Origin: Microcaldota archaeon
GTDB taxonomy: Archaea > Micrarchaeota > Micrarchaeia > Micrarchaeales > Micrarchaeaceae
Assembly (NCBI GenBank): GCA_027365215.1
Contig: DAHXNT010000006.1
Location: 1 to 19,149, forward strand
DNA length: 19,149 nucleotides
Direction of reading: 5' to 3'
Shown in pieces: positions 14,769 to 19,149 of this stretch (position 1 is its first letter; the number at the start of each line of letters is the position of its first letter). The notes under the pieces are model-generated. The model was given only the letters and a program-made list of their open reading frames with translations. It was not told the origin of the DNA and did no database searches. The position numbers and the translations under genes were made by a program.

Positions 14769-15872
14769 TCAGCCGACAAGGCCGAACGTCAGCAGGCTCT
14801 TGACCATGCGCATAGGGCTGTCCATATCCCCATGCCTACTGAAAAACCTCTCGAAACCAAGCCCTCTCATCAATGAGAACGTGGCGCCGAGGTACCTGTC
14901 GCCAGCCCTGGTGTAATATCCATGAATCATCCTGTGCATCCTGAGGTCCGCTCCATAGGCCTTCCTCCATGCCCTTTCGTAGCTGCTGAGGCTCCCGCCA
15001 TTGTGCGCGGCTTCCGCCACCGCATCGGCAAGTATCTTCGCGCAGCCCACCCCGAACACTATTCCGCCGCCGGTAGTCGCCTTAACCTGCCCTGCAGCGT
15101 CGCCGACAAGCGCCACGTTTCCCTTTACTGTAATTGCCCTGCGCTTCAGCGGTATCATGCTGGCATAGCCATCGTGCACCTTTTTGATGTGCATGTTGCC
15201 AAGCACGCCAGACGAAACGAGCATTTCGAAGGCCCTCTTTCCGGTAATCTTCTGCGCGCTGCTTACTCCTATGCCTATTTCCACCCTGCTGCCAGAGTAA
15301 GGCACGGCCCATCCGAACAGCCCCTTCGCTATCCTGTTGGAGAAAAAGATATCAACGGAGCCCCTGTCTATCGGCCCTGTGACATCCGCCTCAGCCTTGT
15401 ACGTCAGCACATAGTCGTCGATGCCTGGGAATCCGAACGCGCTGGCAACGTTCGACACGGCGCCATCGGCGCCCACGAGCACGGCATTGCGCTCAGAGGC
15501 CATTTGGAGTATGCGCGGCCTATCCAGCCTCTCCCTAAGGTGTATGCTGGCACCAGCCTCCCTAGCGCTTCTCTCAGCTGCCTTGGCAAGGAGGCCCCTG
15601 TCGACAACATGCGCCTCCACCTTACTAGACTTTACAGAAATGGTGCTGCCTGCGGCATGAAGCCTGGCTCCCTTGAGCGAATTGACGATGGAAGCCGAGT
15701 AATCCAGCTTGAGGCTGCCAAGCCCGTTCGCAGAAAGTATGCCTGATGCCTTGGCGGCGCCCTCGTCCACGAACCTCTTCGAGTCGTAAACGTCTACCTC
15801 GATGCCCTTTTCGGCTATGAATCTCGCTGCGCTGAGCCCTACAATGCCTGCGCCCACTACGACTACATTCAT
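14769..15872 (-). CDS. Geranylgeranyl reductase-family flavoprotein
   Basis: This encodes 367 residues from ATG 15872. The N-terminus is a Rossmann FAD site: VVVVGAGIVGLSAARFIAEKG with Gly7, Gly9 and Gly12, and Asp30 after the second strand. The second FAD motif GDAAGQVKATTGGGI (257-271) is the hallmark of the archaeal digeranylgeranylglycerophospholipid reductase family. These enzymes saturate the isoprenoid chains of archaeal membrane lipids, often with ferredoxin as donor. At 367 residues it is a little shorter than many relatives (about 390-400), mainly at the C-terminus, and an FAD-dependent halogenase-like oxidoreductase is the alternative. GTG 15884 would add four residues, but the TATA box at 15891-15900 places the start of a leaderless mRNA near ATG 15872. 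It is divergent from the single-repeat TBP gene. Confidence 0.82.
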   Translation of the reverse strand: MNVVVVGAGIVGLSAARFIAEKGIEVDVYDSKRFVDEGAAKASGILSANGLGSLKLDYSASIVNSLKGARLHAAGSTISVKSSKVEAHVVDRGLLAKAAERSAREAGASIHLRERLDRPRILQMASERNAVLVGADGAVSNVASAFGFPGIDDYVLTYKAEADVTGPIDRGSVDIFFSNRIAKGLFGWAVPYSGSRVEIGIGVSSAQKITGKRAFEMLVSSGVLGNMHIKKVHDGYASMIPLKRRAITVKGNVALVGDAAGQVKATTGGGIVFGVGCAKILADAVAEAAHNGGSLSSYERAWRKAYGADLRMHRMIHGYYTRAGDRYLGATFSLMRGLGFERFFSRHGDMDSPMRMVKSLLTFGLVG

Positions 15873-15890
15873 GTGGGGGAACACCCGTAG

Positions 15891-15920
15891 CTATATAAAG
15901 GCAAGACTTATATTTATATT
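15891..15920. promoter_or_regulatory. Divergent promoter: flavoprotein (-) and TBP-like gene (+)
   Basis: The minus-strand box CTTTATATAG (15891-15900) is about 23 bases before ATG 15872. The plus-strand run CTTATATTTATATT (15907-15920) is about 35-40 bases before the TBP start, leaving room for a short leader that holds the ribosome binding site at 15937-15944. The closely spaced A/T runs could bind TBP and so allow feedback on this gene; that is inference. Confidence 0.5.
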
Positions 15921-15936
15921 GTACTTATTAGGTTAC

Positions 15937-15952
15937 AGAGGAGGATTGCACG
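15937..15952 (+). promoter_or_regulatory. Strong Shine-Dalgarno sequence before a probable ACG start codon
   Basis: AGAGGAGG (15937-15944) is followed by the five-base spacer ATTGC and then ACG (15950-15952), the only position that opens the TBP frame at the right distance. An in-frame TAG lies seven codons before the ACG, and no ATG, GTG or TTG occurs between that stop and GTG 16073, which is already inside the fold. The TTG at 15946 is in another frame and stops after two more codons. Confidence 0.6.
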
Positions 15953-16294
15953 GCTAAAAAAAGCAAGGCAACAGCTGCCAAGGTCGCCCATAAGGCGCAG
16001 AACGGCTCTCTTGACATACATCCCGTTATAGAGATACAGAACATCGTCGCGAACGCCGAGCTGCATGCTACGGTGGACCTTTACGCCCTTTCGAAAGGCG
16101 TCAAGTCTGTGGACTACGAACCGGAGCAGTTTCCTGGTGCAATATTCCGAATAGACAGCCCGAAGGCCGTGATAATACTTTTCAAGAACGGCAAGATGAT
16201 CTGCACCGGCACGAATTCCGAGGACAATATCAAGAAGGTTCTAGACTACGCCGCCAAGACGATAGCCAAGTACGTAATCGCAGTCGATAAGTAG
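15950..16294 (+). CDS. tbp: TATA-binding-protein homologue with only one repeat
   Basis: This encodes 114 residues if read from ACG 15950 (Met-Ala-Lys-Lys-Ser-Lys...). Residues 1-24 are a basic tail; residues about 25-110 are one TBP repeat: VIEIQNIVANAEL (strand 1), the first helix, VDYEPEQFPGAIFRI (54-68), PKAVIILFKNGKMICTG (71-87) and a long C-terminal helix. Phe61 and Phe78 correspond to the pair that intercalates in the TATA minor groove, and EPEQFPG is the most conserved TBP motif. Normal archaeal TBPs have two such repeats in about 180 residues; here the frame stops at 16294 and the next gene faces the other way, so no second repeat follows. It could act as a homodimer or be a paralogue of a full TBP elsewhere. 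GTG 16073 as start would remove the first strand and helix. Confidence 0.82.
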   Translation, partial: TAKKSKATAAKVAHKAQNGSLDIHPVIEIQNIVANAELHATVDLYALSKGVKSVDYEPEQFPGAIFRIDSPKAVIILFKNGKMICTGTNSEDNIKKVLDYAAKTIAKYVIAVDK

Positions 16295-16311
16295 AGTAGA
16301 GAGGAGCAGAG

Positions 16312-17445
16312 CTAATCCTTGTCCTTCGCGGTCTTCTTCAGCTCCGCGTCGAACGTGCGGAAGAACGACTCCCACGAATAATGCCTCTTTACCCTATCGA
16401 TGCCGTTCCTGCCTATTCTTTCCGCCTCGCCGGCATGTCTAGCCACGTATTCCATCTTCTCGGCCATTGCGTTGGGGCTTTCCACAAGGAAGCCTGTCTC
16501 GCCATCTATCACGGTTTCCTTGACCCCGCCTTCGTTTACCGCTATGACCGGCTTGCCAGAAGCCATTGATTCGATGGGCACCAGCCCGTAGTCCTCGTCC
16601 ATTGCCGTGAATAGGACTGCCGTAGCGCCGGAATATAGCCGGTAAAGCTCCTTGTCATCCACGTCGGTCCTAAGCTCGACACCGCGTATGCCCTTGGCCT
16701 GCTTCTCTATATCGTGGTAATACCTGCGGTACATCGGATCCCTGGACACGGATCCGCACAATATGAGCCTGTATCCAGGGTTGCCCTCGCTGAACTTTTC
16801 GAATGCGCGCAGCGCGTACTCCTGCCTCTTGTTTGGCGAGAATCTCGACGGATAAAGGAAATATCTGTCGTCGCCCCTGTTGGAGTACTTGCTGCGGTCC
16901 ACCCCGCCATTGAGCACTATCGAGTCCTTCCTATTGTAATACTTCTCTATCCTGGCCTGGGTATTCGTGCTGTTCGCTATTATGTGTTTTATGTTTCTGA
17001 CAACCGACTGGTCAATCGCCCTCATGACCGTGGCTCCAGCAACGTATACTGGCTTCTGCCAGAATCCCCTGAGCGAAAGCCTATACCTGTAAAGGTCGTA
17101 TATCTCCCTCATAGGCGTATGGCAATACCATAAGACCCTTTCATTATTCTTCCCGACCCAATGGCTCGGTGCCACGTGAGCGTTTATCACGTCATAGTCA
17201 TCCTTGATCTTCAGGTTGTAGAATCCAAGCCCGTAGCTTATGCCCTGCGAGACCCTGCCGTACGGCAGCAAGCCGCCGCGCTTTCCAACCACCCTGACGT
17301 CAAGGTCGCCGAATTCCTCAAAAGTGCTGCGCTTGTCATACTCTACCGTGTAAATGGTCGCGTCGTAGCGCTTGGCGATCCTGAGCAGCACCCTTTCAGC
17401 GCCTCCCCTGAGCGTCAGGTTCGACTGTGTCATAACCAGCTTCAA
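16312..17445 (-). CDS. GT4-family glycosyltransferase (GT-B fold)
   Basis: This encodes 377 residues, soluble or peripheral at the inner membrane face. The N-terminal domain opens MKLVMTQSNLTLRGGAERVLLRIAK, with the GGAERV acceptor-side motif of GT4 enzymes. The C-terminal domain has FLYPSRFSPNKRQEYALRAF and the nucleotide-sugar site EDYGLVPIESMASGKPVIA with the E-x7-E pair Glu284/Glu292, then GGVKETVIDGETGFLV. It should transfer a sugar from a nucleotide donor with retention of configuration, probably to a lipid-linked glycan or glycolipid. The start is TTG 17445, with GGTG (minus, 17454-17451) five bases upstream; ATG 17433 would cut into the first strand. A TATA-like box at 17481-17489 fits a short leader. 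It converges on the TBP-like gene with 17 bases between. Confidence 0.88.
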   Translation of the reverse strand: MKLVMTQSNLTLRGGAERVLLRIAKRYDATIYTVEYDKRSTFEEFGDLDVRVVGKRGGLLPYGRVSQGISYGLGFYNLKIKDDYDVINAHVAPSHWVGKNNERVLWYCHTPMREIYDLYRYRLSLRGFWQKPVYVAGATVMRAIDQSVVRNIKHIIANSTNTQARIEKYYNRKDSIVLNGGVDRSKYSNRGDDRYFLYPSRFSPNKRQEYALRAFEKFSEGNPGYRLILCGSVSRDPMYRRYYHDIEKQAKGIRGVELRTDVDDKELYRLYSGATAVLFTAMDEDYGLVPIESMASGKPVIAVNEGGVKETVIDGETGFLVESPNAMAEKMEYVARHAGEAERIGRNGIDRVKRHYSWESFFRTFDAELKKTAKDKD

Positions 17446-17480
17446 TCCAGCACCGATAGATGGTTAGCTCATGCAAGGAT

Positions 17481-17512
17481 TTTATATTTTGGCGTTGCAA
17501 CTACACATATAG
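17481..17512. promoter_or_regulatory. Divergent promoter: GT4 gene (-) and srp54 (+)
   Basis: TTTATATTT (17481-17489) reads AAATATAAA on the minus strand, about 40 bases before TTG 17445. CACATATAGC (17504-17513) is a weaker plus-strand candidate about 45 bases before the srp54 ATG. Both leave short leaders that contain GGTG or GTGAT ribosome binding sites. Confidence 0.4.
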
Positions 17513-17554
17513 CAAAGTGCTGATTTTGTAGCGAAGCATAAGAAGTGATTGCAG

Positions 17555-18853
17555 ATGGATTTGGGCGAAGGCCTCAGGCAGGCAATAGCAAAGCTGTCAA
17601 GGGCCACGATAATAGACGCCAAGACTGTGAAGGAGTTCACGAAGGAGCTCCAGAAGAGCCTTCTGAGCGCGGACGTAGAGGTAAGCCTGGTATTCCAGAT
17701 ATCAAAGGAGATAGAGGCCGAATCACTGAAGAGCAGGCCGCCCAGCGGCATCACTTCGAAGGACTACATTACCGACATAGTCTACAAGAAGCTGGTGGGC
17801 CTGATGGGCTCCACCTATACGCCGGAGATGAAGAGCAAGCGCGTGCTCCTTATGGGGCTGTACGGCTCCGGGAAGACGACAACCGCTGTAAAGATAGCCA
17901 AGTACTACCAGGACAGGGGCATGAGCGCCGCCGTAATATGCTGCGATGTCACGAGGCCTGCGGCATACGAGCAGCTCGAGACCCTCGCAGCCCAGGCTAA
18001 CGTCACTTTCTTCGGAATAAAGGGCGAAAAGGATCCGGTCAAGGTGCTCAAGGCGTCGCGCCAGCCGCTGAAGGGCAAGAACGTAGTCATATGCGACACG
18101 AGCGGCAGGAACGCCCTTGACGACAACCTGATTGCGGAGCTGAAGGCGGTGGCCAGGGAGTTCGCCGCCGACGAGAAGATCCTCGTAGTGGGAGCGGATA
18201 CCGGGCAGACGGCAGGCAGGCAGGCCAGGGAGTTCGATTCCGCAGTAAAGATAAGCGGCGTGGTTGTCACAAGGATGGACGGCTCAGGGAAGGGCGGCGG
18301 TGCAATAAGCGCTGCCAACGCAGCGAAGGCCCATGTGATGTTCATAGGCACCGGAGAGAAGATAGGCAACATAGAGCCGTTCGATTCGGAGAAATTCATA
18401 GGATCCCTGCTCGGCATACCTGATATGTCGTCGCTACTCGAAAAGGTCAGCAAGGCGGTGGCCGAAGCGAAGATAAAGCCGGAAGACATGCAGACTGAGG
18501 AGTTGAACTTCGAGACGTTCTACACGCAGCTTAAGGCGATGGGCCATATGGGCCCGCTGAAGAACGTCTTTGGAATGATGGGCGCGTCGGACGTGCCTAA
18601 GGAGATGCTTGACCAGGGTGAGGACCGCCTCAACAAGTTCAAGGTAATCATATCGTCGATGACGCAGAGCGAGAGGAAGGATGAGAGGCTGCTCCACAAC
18701 CCTGACAGGATAAAGAGAATAGCGGTAGGCAGCGGGACAAGCGAGCACGACGTTCACATGCTGATATCGCAGTTCAACAAGATGAAGAAGATGTTCAACA
18801 CGTTTAAGAACGACAGGGGATTCAGGAAAAGGTTTGCGAAGTTCGGGGCGTAA
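17555..18853 (+). CDS. srp54: Signal recognition particle protein SRP54 (GTPase)
   Basis: This encodes 432 residues from ATG 17555: N domain (about 1-90), G domain (about 95-290) and methionine-rich M domain (about 310-432). It binds signal sequences and 7S RNA and docks ribosomes at the membrane through FtsY. Motifs: P-loop GLYGSGKTTT (101-110), CCDVTRPAAYEQL, DTSGR (181-185), TRMDGSGKGGGAISA (from 239) and the RNA-binding end RIKRIAVGSGTSEHDVHMLISQF. Three positions depart from the common form: Tyr for Gln in GLQGSGKTTT, Ser for Ala in DTAGR and Arg for Lys in TKxDG. TTG 17549 could add two residues, but GTGAT (17545-17549) suits ATG 17555. Complete length for the family. Confidence 0.95.
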   Translation: MDLGEGLRQAIAKLSRATIIDAKTVKEFTKELQKSLLSADVEVSLVFQISKEIEAESLKSRPPSGITSKDYITDIVYKKLVGLMGSTYTPEMKSKRVLLMGLYGSGKTTTAVKIAKYYQDRGMSAAVICCDVTRPAAYEQLETLAAQANVTFFGIKGEKDPVKVLKASRQPLKGKNVVICDTSGRNALDDNLIAELKAVAREFAADEKILVVGADTGQTAGRQAREFDSAVKISGVVVTRMDGSGKGGGAISAANAAKAHVMFIGTGEKIGNIEPFDSEKFIGSLLGIPDMSSLLEKVSKAVAEAKIKPEDMQTEELNFETFYTQLKAMGHMGPLKNVFGMMGASDVPKEMLDQGEDRLNKFKVIISSMTQSERKDERLLHNPDRIKRIAVGSGTSEHDVHMLISQFNKMKKMFNTFKNDRGFRKRFAKFGA

Positions 18854-18912
18854 TTGGGAAAATCGGCTATAAAAAGGAAGGCAAGAAGAGGAAAAGAAAA
18901 TAATTCAAAAAC

Positions 18913-18934
18913 TGGGTGGAAAAAATACCACCCA
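18913..18934. terminator. Perfect 7-bp hairpin between convergent srp54 and the lysine-rich ORF
   Basis: TGGGTGG (18913-18919) and CCACCCA (18928-18934) are perfect inverted repeats around an eight-base A-rich loop. On the minus strand the loop becomes TATTTTTT and a T-rich tract follows. The hairpin lies just after the stop of the 24-residue ORF (minus) and 60 bases after srp54 (plus). It may end or stabilise one or both transcripts; archaeal terminators are usually simple T-runs, so the role is uncertain. Confidence 0.5.
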
Positions 18935-18936
18935 AA

Positions 18937-19011
18937 TTATCTCTTTCTCTTCTTGGAAGACTTTTTGGCCTTTGCCTTCTTAGTCTTCTTTGCTTTTTTC
19001 TTTGCTGCCAT
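18937..19011 (-). CDS. 24-residue lysine-rich peptide
   Basis: ATG 19011 opens 24 codons ending at TAA. The peptide begins MAAKKKAKKTKKAKAKK and ends SSKKRKR, so about two thirds of its residues are Lys or Arg and most others are Ala, Ser or Thr. This resembles the basic tails of histone H1-like or ribosomal proteins, and such a peptide could bind nucleic acid. Upstream, TTTAAATA (19054-19061, symmetrical) is a TATA candidate about 46 bases away, and GTGGAT (minus strand) is a weak ribosome binding site. The opposite strand also reads open from TTG 18854, but as runs of Phe/Leu typical of antisense lysine codons. Coding status is uncertain because it is so short. Confidence 0.45.
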   Translation of the reverse strand: MAAKKKAKKTKKAKAKKSSKKRKR

Positions 19012-19149
19012 TTTATCCACTGTTTTATCAATTTTCTATCGTAATAGAAATTATTTAAATACGTATGCATCGCACACACGATTAATATAAAACATGTATA
19101 TCTTAATATATGAAGATTTACCAAGATAACAGGGCGTGAAAGGTAGTGC
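19012..19149. other. AT-rich right edge, possible promoter of a gene beyond the window
   Basis: This is very AT-rich. TATA-like runs occur at 19054-19061 (suited to the minus-strand peptide) and at 19079-19092 and 19101-19110 (plus strand). ATG 19110 opens only nine codons. A GTG at about 19135 stays open to the end of the window and could start a gene running off the edge, but too little is visible to call it. Confidence 0.25.

Noticed and set aside
14922..15746. Long plus-strand ORF of 274 codons
   Set aside because: It is antisense to the flavoprotein gene, which has clear FAD motifs; the ORF shows no family pattern and has the His/Arg/Pro-rich composition of a shadow frame.
16073..16294. 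TBP-like gene starting at GTG 16073 (73 residues)
   Set aside because: It would lose the IQNIVANAEL strand, which matches the TBP family and is continuous upstream in the same frame with a strong ribosome binding site before ACG 15950.
18854..19090. Plus-strand 78-codon ORF from TTG right after srp54
   Set aside because: Its central part is Phe/Leu-rich because it is antisense to lysine codons of the small minus ORF; no ribosome binding site and an immediate TTG after the srp54 stop.
1..19149. CRISPR arrays, insertion sequences or prophage genes
   Set aside because: No regularly spaced repeats, terminal inverted repeats, transposase or integrase motifs were seen on either strand.

Overview
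The window looks like a chromosome segment from an uncultivated archaeon. The archaeal markers are a tRNA-Ser with a bulge-helix-bulge intron, TATA boxes about 20-30 bases before many starts, GGTG/GTGAT-type ribosome binding sites inside the operon, SRP54, a TBP-fold protein, a geranylgeranyl-reductase-type flavoprotein and heavy use of ATA and AGG/AGA codons. Compact gene packing, short lysine-rich ORFs and a reduced complex I arrangement would fit an ARMAN/Micrarchaeota-type or Thermoplasmata-related lineage, but this assignment is inference.

Layout. 1-219 is the C-terminal end of a LamG-like surface protein. 231-4027 holds two divergent multi-pass membrane proteins of GT-C glycosyltransferase type. 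4017-4149 (minus) is an intron-bearing tRNA-Ser(UGA) whose 3' end overlaps the end of the second glycosyltransferase. 4214-4846 is a CDP-alcohol phosphatidyltransferase with an unusual insertion in its catalytic motif. 4852-5773 is a divergent pair: a small beta-rich protein and a winged-helix-like protein. 5837-7528 is a membrane-anchored, sequon-rich surface protein. 7553-7822 is a small unknown protein.

7894-14754 is a tight operon for the membrane arm of complex I plus its ferredoxin-like subunit, nuoH-I-J-K-L-M-N. The quinone-module genes A-D and the NADH-module genes E-G are not in the window. NuoL keeps its proton-channel residues, but NuoM and NuoN lack the otherwise near-invariant TM7 lysine (Asn and Glu instead).

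14769-15872 (minus) is a geranylgeranyl-reductase-family flavoprotein. Divergent from it is the most striking item: a 114-residue protein with only one TBP repeat, where archaeal TBPs have two. Its frame has no ATG/GTG/TTG at the expected start and seems to begin with ACG behind a strong Shine-Dalgarno sequence. A GT4 glycosyltransferase (minus), SRP54 (plus) and a 24-residue lysine-rich peptide (minus) close the window. Overall it combines surface glycosylation and lipid synthesis, membrane bioenergetics, protein targeting and basal transcription. No mobile element, CRISPR array or long repeat was seen.
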